From Sphingobacteriia bacterium (GTDB taxonomy: Bacteria > Bacteroidota > Bacteroidia > Chitinophagales > Chitinophagaceae), in assembly GCA_947460365.1 (NCBI GenBank), contig CANHJH010000002.1, positions 1 to 42,936 of the forward strand: a DNA stretch of 42,936 nt. Reading direction: 5' to 3'. The position numbers and the translations under genes were made by a program. Position 1 is the first letter of the stretch; each line of letters opens with the position of its first letter. The notes beneath the pieces were generated by a model. It was not told the origin of the DNA. It was given only the letters and a program-made list of their open reading frames with translations, and made no database searches. Positions 1 through 8,218 of the stretch are shown piece after piece.

Positions 1-15
1 ATTTAATTTTGACTT

Positions 16-840
16 TTGAAAGTACCTATAGGGATTTTTGACAGTGGTTACGGGGGCTTAACTATTTTAAAAGAATTGGTTAATCAGCTTCCCGAATACG
101 ATTATTTGTATTTAGGTGATAATGCCCGGGCACCTTATGGTTCCCGATCATTTGAAACAGTGTACCAATACACCTGGGAAGCTGTTCAGTGGTTCTTTCA
201 GCAGGGGTGTGAGCTGGTTATTTTGGCTTGTAATACCGCTTCAGCAAAGGCTTTACGTACTATTCAGCAAAAAAAATTACCGCATGGATATGATACTAAA
301 CGGGTGTTAGGCGTAATTCGGCCCACTGCAGAAGTAATTGCCAACTATTCTACGTCTAAAAACATTGGTGTTTTAGCCACATCCGGTACTGTAAATAGCG
401 AAAGTTATTTGATAGAAATCCATCATTTTTTTGAAAACGCCCATGTTTATCAGGAAGCTTGTCCATTATGGGTCCCACTAATAGAAAATGGAGAACATGA
501 AAGCGATGGGGCAGATTATTTTGTTAACAAGCATATTCAACATTTATTGCAACAAAATCCGGCAATCGATACTATTTTACTGGCTTGTACCCATTACCCA
601 TTGTTAATTCCTAAAATAATGGAGTGGGTGCCTCCTCATATTAAAGTGGTAGATCAAGGCAAAATCGTAGCAGCAAGTTTAGCCGATTACCTGTTGCGAC
701 ACCCGGAAATAGCGCAAAAATGCAGTAAAAATGGCCGGATTAAGTTCTGCACAACAGACTCAACCAGCGATTTTGACCAAAAAGGGGCAATTTTCTTTGG
801 AAAATCTATTAAATCCGAACATATTCTGTTGGGTCAATAA
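16..840 (+). CDS. murI: Glutamate racemase
   Basis: Interconverts L- and D-glutamate in the cytoplasm, supplying D-Glu for peptidoglycan. The 274-residue length is normal for the family. The substrate/catalytic signatures are visible: FDSGYGG near residues 8-14 (Asp9, Ser10), the first catalytic cysteine in ACNTASA (Cys72), and the second in LACTHYPLL (Cys191, with His193). The start is TTG at 16. It is forced, because in-frame stops lie just upstream (TAA at 4-6, TGA at 10-12) and the conserved N-terminus begins immediately afterwards. No Shine-Dalgarno is seen, as usual in Bacteroidota. It is followed by rpmH on the same strand, but a promoter candidate at its 3' end suggests rpmH is transcribed separately. 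Assignment is firm. Confidence 0.95.
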   Translation: MKVPIGIFDSGYGGLTILKELVNQLPEYDYLYLGDNARAPYGSRSFETVYQYTWEAVQWFFQQGCELVILACNTASAKALRTIQQKKLPHGYDTKRVLGVIRPTAEVIANYSTSKNIGVLATSGTVNSESYLIEIHHFFENAHVYQEACPLWVPLIENGEHESDGADYFVNKHIQHLLQQNPAIDTILLACTHYPLLIPKIMEWVPPHIKVVDQGKIVAASLADYLLRHPEIAQKCSKNGRIKFCTTDSTSDFDQKGAIFFGKSIKSEHILLGQ

Positions 841-859
841 CAATAATTTACTAATTTTG
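829..859 (+). promoter_or_regulatory. Candidate Bacteroidota promoter for rpmH
   Basis: A TTG at 829-831 (overlapping the end of murI) is followed after 20 bases by TAATTTTG at 852-859. This is an exact match to the Bacteroidota -7 consensus TAnnTTTG at the expected spacing. Transcription would start near 866, giving a leader of about 75 bases for rpmH. Motif match only. Confidence 0.5.
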
Positions 860-939
860 CCATCCTTTCACAAGCGGCAGTATGGTGACTGAAGCAATGA
901 AAAGAAACCAAATTTAAGGGCTAGTAAAAAAAATTATCA

Positions 940-1095
940 ATGAAACGTACATTCCAACCACACAAACGTCGTCGTAAAACCGTACATGGTTTCCGCAAAC
1001 GTATGGAATCTGCAAACGGCCGTAAAGTATTGGCAAGCCGCAGAAAGAAAGGTCGTAAGAAACTAACTGTTTCTAGCGAAAAAGGATTAAAATAA
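940..1095 (+). CDS. rpmH: 50S ribosomal protein L34
   Basis: This 51-residue, highly basic protein reads [20 protein letters not shown] at its start, followed by the conserved RM..ANGR.VL..RR.KGRK.L core, so it is bacterial ribosomal protein L34 of the large subunit. It is slightly longer than the usual 44-46 residues because of a short C-terminal tail (TVSSEKGLK). The ATG at 940 opens directly on the conserved N-terminus. A strong intrinsic terminator follows at 1151, and rnpA comes next, the near-universal rpmH-rnpA-yidD order. The terminator between rpmH and rnpA would allow the abundant ribosomal protein to be made in excess of RnpA. Confidence 0.97.
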   Translation: MKRTFQPHKRRRKTVHGFRKRMESANGRKVLASRRKKGRKKLTVSSEKGLK

Positions 1096-1150
1096 TTCAA
1101 TAAGGTTAAAAGTAAGCTCTACTTCTTTTAACAATACTGATTTAAAATAT

Positions 1151-1177
1151 AAGCCTCGTCTTTCGACGAGGCTTTTT
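1151..1177 (+). terminator. Intrinsic terminator after rpmH
   Basis: A 10-base-pair stem (AAGCCTCGTC at 1151-1160 with GACGAGGCTT at 1165-1174) encloses a TTTC tetraloop and is followed by a T-run. It sits 56 bases after the rpmH stop and separates it from rnpA. Confidence 0.9.
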
Positions 1178-1184
1178 AATTTTG
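1177..1184 (+). promoter_or_regulatory. Candidate -7 element for rnpA in the terminator tail
   Basis: TAATTTTG at 1177-1184 matches TAnnTTTG exactly and begins in the T-tract of the rpmH terminator, 25 bases before the rnpA ATG. The upstream -33 position falls inside the hairpin and has only TTTC, so the support is partial. Confidence 0.35.
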
Positions 1185-1208
1185 TGTGTCGCACAGAACT
1201 AGAATGGT

Positions 1209-1625
1209 ATGCCAGCAGGTAAAAACAGTTACGCTAGAAACGAAAAGCTTAAAAGCAGAAAGGCTTTGGAACAATTATTTTCCAAAGGCAAAACGTTTTT
1301 GGTATTTCCTGTTAAAGTGTTTTATACCACTCAAAACCTCCAATTGAATCCTATTGAAAATGGCGTACATGCCGGTGTTGGGGTAAGTTCCCGAAATTTC
1401 AAAAAAGCTGTGCAGCGTAATACCATAAAGCGCTTGTTGCGGGAAGTGTACCGAACGCAAAAGCACGATTTGCATTTGTCCGCACAAAACAATTCCCTGC
1501 AATTGCAGGTCTTCTTTTTGTATATCGGTAAAGAAATGCCCACACATAACACAATGCAGGAAGCCATGAAAAATACTTTGGAAAAGCTCTGCGAAAAGCT
1601 GGAAAAATCAATCATTAAAAATTAA
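1209..1625 (+). CDS. rnpA: Ribonuclease P protein component
   Basis: Protein subunit of RNase P, which helps the catalytic RNA remove 5' leaders from pre-tRNAs in the cytoplasm. The 138-residue basic protein starts with a RNEKLKSRKALEQLFSKGK segment and carries the RNase P RNA-binding region AVQRNTIKRLLREVYR around residues 68-83, a good match to the conserved RNR motif. The ATG at 1209 is used because the overlapping ATG at 1204 is in another frame and does not open the conserved sequence. It lies between rpmH and yidD, the expected neighbours; yidD begins 15 bases after its stop. Confidence 0.95.
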   Translation: MPAGKNSYARNEKLKSRKALEQLFSKGKTFLVFPVKVFYTTQNLQLNPIENGVHAGVGVSSRNFKKAVQRNTIKRLLREVYRTQKHDLHLSAQNNSLQLQVFFLYIGKEMPTHNTMQEAMKNTLEKLCEKLEKSIIKN

Positions 1626-1640
1626 CATCAATATATCACA

Positions 1641-1916
1641 TTGTGTAAAAACTGCAACATATCATCCTCAGAAGATACCCGTAAAAGCGGCTTAATAACC
1701 CGTGCTTTGGCTTATCTGTTCATACCGCCAATAAAGTTCTATCAATATGTGATATCGCCTGTAATGGGCCCTAAATGCAGATTTGTACCTACCTGCTCAC
1801 AGTATGGAGAGCAGGCTTTAAAGCAGTATGGTTTGTTTAAGGGCGGATGGTTGTTATTAAAGCGACTAAGCAAATGCCGACCAGGAGGTGGTTCGGGTTA
1901 CGATCCGTTGGTTTAG
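1641..1916 (+). CDS. yidD: Membrane protein insertion efficiency factor YidD
   Basis: Small membrane-associated protein of the YidD family (DUF37), thought to assist YidC-dependent insertion of inner-membrane proteins. The family core is clear: an amphipathic helix IKFYQYVISPVMGPKCRF, then PTCSQYGEQALKQYG with its conserved cysteines, then KRLSKCRPGGGSGYDPL at the C-terminus. Of 91 residues, the first 22 or so (MCKNCNISSSEDTRKSG...) are an extra, cysteine-bearing N-terminus. The start is TTG at 1641; a second in-frame TTG around residue 25 would give a more standard YidD start and cannot be excluded. It probably forms one transcription unit with rnpA. Confidence 0.92.
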   Translation: MCKNCNISSSEDTRKSGLITRALAYLFIPPIKFYQYVISPVMGPKCRFVPTCSQYGEQALKQYGLFKGGWLLLKRLSKCRPGGGSGYDPLV

Positions 1917-1967
1917 TTATCTGCTATAACTATCATGTGCTGTAACAATGATTAGGCAATCCTCCGC

Positions 1968-3161
1968 TTATTTACTCAAATTCATGCTACGTTCTTTGTA
2001 CAACGTACGAAAATAAGGGTCTCTTAAATCTTTAATAAAGCGAATGGCTTCTCCCGTACTTTTCATTTCGGGCCCTAGTTCTTTGTTAACACCAGGAAAC
2101 TTTTCAAAGCTAAATACCGGTTCTTTGATAGCGTAGCCATCTAGTTTTTTCTCCATGGTAAATTCGGTCAACTTAGCCTCACCCAACATTACTTTAGTAG
2201 CAATATTCAAATAAGGAATTTGATATGCTTTGGCTATGAATGGAGTGGTTCTGGAAGCACGCGGGTTGGCTTCAATTACATAAACTTTATCGTTCTTAAT
2301 TGCGAACTGAATATTAATTAAACCACGTATATTCAATGCTTTAGCTATCTTTTCAGCATAAAATTCCATGGTTTCCACTACCAATGGCGATAAGTTAAAT
2401 GCCGGTAAAACCGCATTGCTGTCTCCGCTATGAATACCGGCCGGTTCAATATGCTCCATTACCCCCATGATGTGAAATGTTTCTCCATCATAAATGGCGT
2501 CTACCTCTGCTTCCTGACATCTGTCTAAAAAGTGGTCGATTAATATTTTGTTATCCGGAATATGTTTTAATAAACTGATCACCGCACGCTCTACATCTTC
2601 ATCATTAATTACAATACGCATTCTTTGTCCGCCAATAACATAACTCGGTCTAACTAAAACAGGGTATCCTACTTTGTTGGCTACTTCAATCGCTTCTTCT
2701 GCATTAAAAGCAGTACCATATTCCGGATAAGGAATGTTCAGTTCTTTCAATAAATCACTAAAACGGCCTCTGTCTTCGGCAATATCCATATTATCGAAGC
2801 TGGTACCGATTATTTTAACCCCCTTTTCATGTAATTTCTTAGCTAATTTTAAAGCAGTTTGACCACCAAGTTGAACAATTATACCATAAGGCTGCTCTAA
2901 CTCTATAATTTCCCATAAATGTTCCCAAAATACCGGCTCAAAGTATAACTTGTCTGCCATATCAAAATCGGTAGATACGGTTTCGGGGTTACAATTAACC
3001 ATAATGGCTTCAAAACCGCAATCTTTAATGGCCAGTAAACCATGTACGCAACAATAGTCAAACTCAATACCCTGACCAATCCTGTTAGGTCCACTGCCTA
3101 AAACAATAATTTTTTTCTTAGAAGAAGGAATCGATTCGTTGGAGTTGAGTGTAGGGTTCAT
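1968..3161 (-). CDS. carB: Carbamoyl-phosphate synthase large chain, C-terminal half only
   Basis: Encodes the second ATP-grasp synthetase unit of CarB, which in the full enzyme phosphorylates carbamate to carbamoyl phosphate for arginine and pyrimidine synthesis. Only 397 residues are present, against about 940-1070 for full CarB. The frame starts in the normal inter-domain linker (NESIPSSKKK) and runs through GSGPNRIGQGIEFDY, GGQTALKLA, RPSYVIGGQRM and the ATP-grasp metal-binding EANPRASRT to a natural Bacteroidota-type end (YFRTLYKERSMNLSK) that lacks the MGS allosteric domain. The N-terminal glutamine-coupled half is absent: an in-frame stop lies about 60 bases upstream of the ATG, and the next gene runs the other way. 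No internal stop or frameshift is seen. It could be half of a two-gene CarB whose other half is elsewhere, or the remnant of a rearrangement. Confidence 0.9.
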   Translation of the reverse strand: MNPTLNSNESIPSSKKKIIVLGSGPNRIGQGIEFDYCCVHGLLAIKDCGFEAIMVNCNPETVSTDFDMADKLYFEPVFWEHLWEIIELEQPYGIIVQLGGQTALKLAKKLHEKGVKIIGTSFDNMDIAEDRGRFSDLLKELNIPYPEYGTAFNAEEAIEVANKVGYPVLVRPSYVIGGQRMRIVINDEDVERAVISLLKHIPDNKILIDHFLDRCQEAEVDAIYDGETFHIMGVMEHIEPAGIHSGDSNAVLPAFNLSPLVVETMEFYAEKIAKALNIRGLINIQFAIKNDKVYVIEANPRASRTTPFIAKAYQIPYLNIATKVMLGEAKLTEFTMEKKLDGYAIKEPVFSFEKFPGVNKELGPEMKSTGEAIRFIKDLRDPYFRTLYKERSMNLSK

Positions 3162-3348
3162 TTGCTTTGAGAATTGTGCGAAAATACAACCTAAGGAGAA
3201 TTTTTTGTGTTATTTCTTTAAAATTGTTTGTTTTTTGCGTGCTATTCACCCCCTATTTTCAAATAAGAATCATTTATTTTAAAAATACATCATTTAAAAT
3301 TCCCATAAATTGCGGCATAAAATTCAATAGCCAGTTAATATTGCAACC

Positions 3349-4374
3349 ATGTTCAGAGTTTTTACAGGAGGAAATTATCCGGAAGTTTTTAATGCACAGG
3401 GCATTGAAAATAGCATGTCGGGCTATGCAACCCTGGTAGAGGACCCGGCAAAGGCGCAATTATTTGTTTTTCCTGTTTTTTATGAAGTGCTGGTAGATTA
3501 TTCGGCAGATGAATACATTAAATACAAAGTTACCAACGAGGACGTTCAATTTGCAAAAGACAAGTTAACACAAATGAGTGCTTTTGCGAAGCAATTCAAC
3601 AAACCTTTAATTCTTATTTTTTATCGGGATCCATCTTATAAAATTGATATACCCAACGTAGTAGTTTTTAGAACATCGTTGTATAAAAAAGAACGCGGCA
3701 ACAATGAGTTTAGCATGCCAGCCATTGTTACTGATGTATTGTTGCAGCATCCGTTTCAACCCATATTCAAATCGGCCAATCCTTCGGTGGGATTTAGGGG
3801 GCAATCGGCACCGTTGAAATTGCCTTTTACCGCGCAACTTCGCTTAACCACGAATGAGTTGATGCAGCAATTACACATCCCTGCATCAGTGGAAATGTTT
3901 TATAACCGAGGGTATATTGCCAGGAGATCTGCTATTCAATCTTGCTTAAAAAATCCACAAATAACTGCTGAAATCACCATCACCACTCCTTTTGATATCG
4001 AAAATAAAAACAGCAACCTGCTGTTCGAAGAAAATATATTGAACAATCAATACAGCTTAGCTGTAAGTGGACATGGAAATTATTCATTTAGGTTGTACCA
4101 GATATTATCGGCAGGTAGAATACCCCTATTTATTGATACAGATTGTGTTTTACCGTATGAAGAATTTATTGATTGGAAAAAGCATTTGGTTTGGGTAGAT
4201 GAAACCGATGCTAAAAATGCCGATAAATTCTTACTGGATTTTCATCATGCCATTCATCCGGATGATTTTATTACTATGCAGGAAAGCAATAGAAAACTCT
4301 GGGAACAATATTTAAATTATACAGGATTCTTTAGTAATTTAAAGCTGTATTTTGAGCGCCTGGTAGAACAATAA
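3349..4374 (+). CDS. Exostosin-family (GT47-like) glycosyltransferase
   Basis: 341-residue soluble protein resembling bacterial exostosin-type glycosyltransferases. The recognisable C-terminal half has RGYIARRSAIQSCLKNP (about residues 190-206), then SLAVSGHGNYSFRLYQ and SAGRIPLFIDTDCVLPYEEF, matching the exostosin pattern in which the sugar-nucleotide site is followed by G..IPV..D...LP....IDW. The N-terminal half has the ATLVEDPAKAQLFVFPVFYE segment typical of these enzymes, where the acceptor domain lists 'DPE-A-FF-P'. No signal peptide or membrane segment is seen. Donor and acceptor cannot be told from sequence; a role in surface glycan or glycoprotein synthesis is inference. It stands alone between carB and a convergent gene, 5 bases from that gene's stop. 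Confidence 0.7.
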   Translation: MFRVFTGGNYPEVFNAQGIENSMSGYATLVEDPAKAQLFVFPVFYEVLVDYSADEYIKYKVTNEDVQFAKDKLTQMSAFAKQFNKPLILIFYRDPSYKIDIPNVVVFRTSLYKKERGNNEFSMPAIVTDVLLQHPFQPIFKSANPSVGFRGQSAPLKLPFTAQLRLTTNELMQQLHIPASVEMFYNRGYIARRSAIQSCLKNPQITAEITITTPFDIENKNSNLLFEENILNNQYSLAVSGHGNYSFRLYQILSAGRIPLFIDTDCVLPYEEFIDWKKHLVWVDETDAKNADKFLLDFHHAIHPDDFITMQESNRKLWEQYLNYTGFFSNLKLYFERLVEQ

Positions 4375-4379
4375 ACAGG

Positions 4380-4997
4380 TTAATTGTTCATTGACGGATC
4401 TGATGCATTTAAAGGTTTACCTTCTTTTTGTTTCTTAATGTTTTCAGACGACTTTGTATATATCTTCACTATATGCAGTGCTAAGTTTTCTTTCAGGTTT
4501 TCAATTTTTTCTATTATAATTTCCAACAGGTAATTTTGATCAACCCAAAAGCGGTCATACGCTGAATTAACCACTTCATTATCAATTTCAAAAACCGTAG
4601 CAGCAGAAGCAATACTGATGTACCTCATTTTCATATCACTCAGGGTGATTAATTTAGGGGTATACTCTACATTGGTGTAAACCTGTATTTTCCCGGAAAA
4701 GCTATTGTTTTCATATTCAAATGTTCCGGAAGCAACTTTAATGTCCGATATAATATTGGGATCCAATGTTTTCAATACAGACTCATCAATCATTTGATCA
4801 TTTAAAAAATAAGCCATTTTGGATTTTTCAATGGCAGTTGATTTAGTTATATAGGAAACCTTGATGCCACTGTCGGAAGTTGCATACAAATTGATTAATA
4901 CAGAAGAATGGAGCGCATCATTACTTACTCCAATTGAAAAAGCATTTAAAGAAAAACATAATAAAAGCAGTGTGGTTAAATGTCTGAGCAACTTCAT
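4380..4997 (-). CDS. Secreted protein with a TonB-plug-like segment
   Basis: Not recognised as a named family. The chosen start (ATG at 4997) gives a classic signal peptide, MKLLRHLTTLLLLCFSLNAF, with probable cleavage near residues 19-20; an upstream in-frame ATG at 5018 adds seven residues that weaken this pattern. In the middle, YFLNDQMIDESVLKTLDPNIISDIKV followed by a FSGKIQVYT strand resembles the small plug-like segments (a name, an 'L.P..I..I.V' helix, then a G-K-G-x-hydrophobic strand) found at the end of Bacteroidota TonB-dependent and M56-linked proteins. The C-terminus is helical and charged. About 205 residues, with no barrel or lipobox, so probably periplasmic. Its stop lies 5 bases from the stop of the convergent glycosyltransferase gene. 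Confidence 0.55.
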   Translation of the reverse strand: MKLLRHLTTLLLLCFSLNAFSIGVSNDALHSSVLINLYATSDSGIKVSYITKSTAIEKSKMAYFLNDQMIDESVLKTLDPNIISDIKVASGTFEYENNSFSGKIQVYTNVEYTPKLITLSDMKMRYISIASAATVFEIDNEVVNSAYDRFWVDQNYLLEIIIEKIENLKENLALHIVKIYTKSSENIKKQKEGKPLNASDPSMNN

Positions 4998-5061
4998 AGT
5001 AATTGTATTTAAAAGCATTTTTTTAAGGCATACTTAGCCAGGTAATAGTTCGTATACCCAT

Positions 5062-5087
5062 AAAAAAATAGCCACAATGTGGCTATT
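5062..5087 (-). terminator. Intrinsic terminator on the minus strand
   Basis: A 9-base-pair stem (AATAGCCAC / GTGGCTATT) with a 3-base loop reads into a run of seven Ts on the minus strand (As at 5062-5068 on plus). It lies about 140 bases after the stop of the minus-strand gene 5225-6775 and would isolate it from the next minus-strand gene. Confidence 0.75.
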
Positions 5088-5224
5088 CATAATGATTTAT
5101 ATTGATAGGGACATACTACCTAATTTGGATTGGGTGTAAATGTATATTAATTATAAACATTGACCAAAAAATACAATTAATAGGCAATTATTATAATTAT
5201 TGAACATGTAGCATATCAATAATT

Positions 5225-6775
5225 CTATTCTCGTTTTTTACCAAATATATATTTTTCATTAATAATATGTTGCACCAATTTGCCTTCTATTTTACTCTGT
5301 AACCACGATACAATATCTAAATACATAAAAGCCCGATTCTCTAATGGTTGATCGGCTAAAGATTGTAAGATTTGTAATAACTCAATAAATAAAGGTTTTA
5401 CTTTTTCTGGTGAGATGCTGAAAGATTTTTTCAAGAAACTAAATACGGCTTCTTCGGCAGTACTTAAGTTTTGCATCTTCGACATAAAACGATAAACTGA
5501 TTTGAGTAAGTATTCTAAAATTTCGTGGTTGCCTAATTCATAGTGTGCAATTAAATGCAGTAATCGGGCATAACATTGTATGTCGGTTCTTAAATCTATT
5601 TTTAAGTGAATGATTTTATTGAGGTAGTCAATACTTTTTTCAAAATTTCCGCTACCAAAGTACAACGATGCTATCTTATAATAAAACACCAATACCCGAT
5701 GTCTGTCTAAGAACAACACATATTCTGTGAGCTTTTCTTCAATTTCTGGAACCAAATATAACCCCTCCGTAAAGCTGCCCTCCATAAAGTGTTTGTTGAG
5801 CTTGGCTGTATATAAATACGTAAAGGTTTGTATTAAATTATTTTGATTTTCTTGAACTACCGGAGTCTGAATAAACTGCTCAAATTCATGAATGGTTTCA
5901 TTGAACTTGGTATAATTCCTCAGATCAAAATGAGCAGACAATAAGTTGTGCACGCCCTTAATATAATGTGCAGTTTCTATCTCAATCATTTTTCTATCTG
6001 CATGAAATAAATCCACCCATTTTTGCGTGTAGCGATAGTACATTAAAAAATCTTGCGTAATAAAAGCATACCAACAATAACATTGGTATAAATACAATCT
6101 TTCATAAAATCCTTTATACTGATTGCTTTCATTAAATACAGGATTATTAAAGTAACCATCTATCGCTTTTTTATCTTCTTCATTTCGTGCATGACCATGT
6201 TTAATGTACCAGCCATATAATAACAGTGACAGGTTAGATAACGTGCTGATTACACTGAGTCGGGTATTGATTTCATCTACCTCATTACAAAGACTTTCGG
6301 CCCGGTTTTGCATACTTCGGGTAATGTGTAAGCCTTCAATTTTTTTCTCTAAAAACAATACCTGTTGAATATAAGTTACCTGATTATTGGTTTTGGCTAG
6401 TTCTTTTACTTTGTCTAATACTTTTAAGCTCTGTAAATAAAGCCCTTTATTGTATAATATTCTTGCAAAGTCTAATTGTTCATGTAATTGAAGATCTATG
6501 TTTTCGCTTTGTTTGAGCAAACGAATGCTGGAAAGAATTTCTTGATATAAATGTCCTTTTAAATTAGACAATTGTTGTTTTTGGATGGAGGGGGTTTTCT
6601 TTAAGAGTTGCGTTTCATCATAAAAACTCATTTTATCTAATGCGTCGAATAGCTGAATCACTTTTAAGTCGCCCGAAGAGGAGTTTCGGGTCATATAAAG
6701 TTTAAAATTGCGTTTTTCGGCCCTTTCCATCGAATGAATCAGCTGAAACAGGGCATCTGTATGTCGGTTGGGCAT
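5225..6775 (-). CDS. Conserved helical (TPR-like) protein of unknown function
   Basis: I do not recognise a characterised family. The 516-residue product has no signal peptide or membrane helix and is almost entirely alpha-helical. It opens with a charged segment (LIHSMERAEKRNFKLYMTR) and contains repeated helix pairs such as ARILYNKGLYLQSLKVLDKVKEL and KIASLYFGSGNFEKSIDYLN, which fit TPR-like helical-repeat folds. Many residues are Tyr, Phe, His and Leu, common in Bacteroidota helical scaffolds. It is transcribed divergently from leuA across a 211-base gap, and a terminator follows about 140 bases after its stop, so it is probably a single-gene unit. A scaffold or protein-binding role is only inference from the fold. 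Confidence 0.6.
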   Translation of the reverse strand: MPNRHTDALFQLIHSMERAEKRNFKLYMTRNSSSGDLKVIQLFDALDKMSFYDETQLLKKTPSIQKQQLSNLKGHLYQEILSSIRLLKQSENIDLQLHEQLDFARILYNKGLYLQSLKVLDKVKELAKTNNQVTYIQQVLFLEKKIEGLHITRSMQNRAESLCNEVDEINTRLSVISTLSNLSLLLYGWYIKHGHARNEEDKKAIDGYFNNPVFNESNQYKGFYERLYLYQCYCWYAFITQDFLMYYRYTQKWVDLFHADRKMIEIETAHYIKGVHNLLSAHFDLRNYTKFNETIHEFEQFIQTPVVQENQNNLIQTFTYLYTAKLNKHFMEGSFTEGLYLVPEIEEKLTEYVLFLDRHRVLVFYYKIASLYFGSGNFEKSIDYLNKIIHLKIDLRTDIQCYARLLHLIAHYELGNHEILEYLLKSVYRFMSKMQNLSTAEEAVFSFLKKSFSISPEKVKPLFIELLQILQSLADQPLENRAFMYLDIVSWLQSKIEGKLVQHIINEKYIFGKKRE

Positions 6776-6813
6776 CGTAATTTATTTGACACTAAATTCA
6801 ATACTGTAAAGGG

Positions 6814-6959
6814 TTTCAGCCTAAAAAAACCCTTTTACACACTGTAAAATCGAATCAATTTTAATTCATATTCGAGATACAAAATACTATATTCGAATTT
6901 AACAGGCTGTAAAGTTGCTAATTCGGGCATACAATTGCAACAATAATAGCCTGTTTTTT
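6814..6959 (+). promoter_or_regulatory. leuA leader with terminator-like hairpin and alternative pairing
   Basis: AACAGGCT (6901-6908) pairs with AGCCTGTT (6948-6955), enclosing an inner stem (GTTGC, AATT with AATT, GCAAC). A T-run at 6954-6959 follows, ending 27 bases before the leuA ATG. The same left arm can instead pair upstream: TTTCAGCCT at 6814-6822 matches AGGCTGTAAA at 6904-6913 with one bulge. The two pairings exclude each other, as in an attenuator. No ATG-initiated leader peptide exists in the 211-base gap. A weak promoter-like TATATTCG at 6888-6895 would start transcription too late to include the upstream arm, so the switch model depends on an unseen upstream start site. ACTGTAAA also recurs at 6803 and 6841. 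Confidence 0.4.
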
Positions 6960-6986
6960 CATCTAAAGACCATAAAAAAAAGATTG

Positions 6987-8153
6987 ATGGATCAAAAAAT
7001 ACACATTTTCGATACCACTTTACGTGATGGAGAACAAGTACCAGGTTGTAAGCTGAACACCAAAGAAAAGCTCAATTTGGCATTGCGTTTAGAGGAATTA
7101 GGCGTTGATATTATTGAAGCGGGTTTCCCGATTTCCAGTCCCGGGGATTTTGAATCAGTTAGTCAGATTGCTAAGGTAATTAAACACGCTACGGTGTGTG
7201 GATTAACCCGGGCTGTGCAAAAGGATATTGAAGTAGCAGGTGCAGCATTAAAGCATGCGGTTAGACCTCGTATTCATACCGGAATAGGCACTTCTGATTA
7301 CCACATTAAATCGAAGTTTAATGCTACGCAGGATGAAATCATTGCGCGTGCTATTCAGGCTGTAAAATGGGCACGAAATTTTACGGATGATGTAGAATTT
7401 TTTGCGGAAGATGCCGGCCGAACCAATAATGAATTTTTAGCGCGTGTGGTAGAAGCCGTTATTGGCGCAGGCGCAACAGTAGTAAATATTCCTGATACTA
7501 CAGGGTATTGCTTGCCACATCAATACGGAGAAAAAATTGCTTATTTAATAAATAACGTGCCAAATGTAGATAAAGCAATTCTTTCTTGCCATTGCCACAA
7601 CGACCTTGGTTTGGCAACAGCCAATTCCATTGCCGGTGCAATGAATGGCGCTCGTCAAATTGAGTGTACCATTAATGGATTGGGAGAGCGTGCCGGAAAT
7701 ACTTCATTAGAAGAAGTGGTAATGGTGATAGAGCAGCACAAAAAAGATTTAGGTGGTTTGTATACCAATATTAAAACACAGATGCTGAACCCAATTAGTA
7801 GGGAAGTATCTGATGTGATGCGTATGCCGGTTCAGCCTAATAAGGCAATTGTTGGTGCCAATGCATTCTCTCATTCATCCGGCATTCATCAGGATGGATT
7901 TTTGAAAGACGCACAAACCTATGAAATCATTAATCCGGAACAAGTGGGTGCAGAAGGCAGCAAGATTGTATTAACTGCACGTAGTGGAAGAAGTGCTTTA
8001 GCCTATCGTTTTCAAAAATTAGGGTATAGTTTTACTAGAAATGATATTGATGTATTGTATCCTAAATTTTTGGAAGTGGCAGATGGAAAAAAAGAAGTGG
8101 CAGATGCCGATTTAACACAATTGGGAGACGCGCATACACCGGAGCAAAATTAA
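6987..8153 (+). CDS. leuA: 2-isopropylmalate synthase
   Basis: Condenses 2-oxoisovalerate and acetyl-CoA in the first committed step of leucine synthesis. The HMGL-like TIM barrel is intact: [14 protein letters not shown] near the N-terminus (divalent metal and substrate site), [23 protein letters not shown], the metal-binding [13 protein letters not shown], and [14 protein letters not shown]. The catalytic domain ends with [11 protein letters not shown] and SGRSALAYR. At 388 residues it lacks the C-terminal allosteric LeuA dimer domain of the 520-residue enterobacterial enzyme, which is normal for Bacteroidota. I use ATG 6987; the frame is open to a TTG at 6915, but that would place the start inside the leader hairpin and add 24 unconserved residues. 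It is the first gene of leuACDB. Confidence 0.93.
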   Translation: MDQKIHIFDTTLRDGEQVPGCKLNTKEKLNLALRLEELGVDIIEAGFPISSPGDFESVSQIAKVIKHATVCGLTRAVQKDIEVAGAALKHAVRPRIHTGIGTSDYHIKSKFNATQDEIIARAIQAVKWARNFTDDVEFFAEDAGRTNNEFLARVVEAVIGAGATVVNIPDTTGYCLPHQYGEKIAYLINNVPNVDKAILSCHCHNDLGLATANSIAGAMNGARQIECTINGLGERAGNTSLEEVVMVIEQHKKDLGGLYTNIKTQMLNPISREVSDVMRMPVQPNKAIVGANAFSHSSGIHQDGFLKDAQTYEIINPEQVGAEGSKIVLTARSGRSALAYRFQKLGYSFTRNDIDVLYPKFLEVADGKKEVADADLTQLGDAHTPEQN

Positions 8154-8156
8154 AAA

Positions 8157-8183
8157 CGTAGAGACGCATTGCTGGCGTCTTTT
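8157..8183 (+). repeat. GTAGAGACG-type palindromic repeat after leuA
   Basis: CGTAGAGACGC followed by a 7-base loop and GCGTCTTTT forms a 6-base-pair hairpin (AGACGC 8162-8167 with GCGTCT 8175-8180) with a short T tail, beginning 4 bases after the leuA stop. A sister copy lies at 16688-16713. They look like decayed copies of a small dispersed palindromic repeat and may act as weak terminators or 3' stabilisers. Confidence 0.55.
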
Positions 8184-8218
8184 GAAATTGATGCGATAAA
8201 TAAAATTCAACAATACAA

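Noticed and set aside
3161-3240. Upstream extension of carB to a full-length enzyme
   Set aside because: An in-frame stop lies about 60 bases before the ATG and no CarB N-terminal sequence is seen upstream on this strand.
6915-6986. N-terminal extension of LeuA from TTG 6915
   Set aside because: The added residues are not conserved and fall in the leader hairpin; ATG 6987 opens right before the conserved [11 protein letters not shown].
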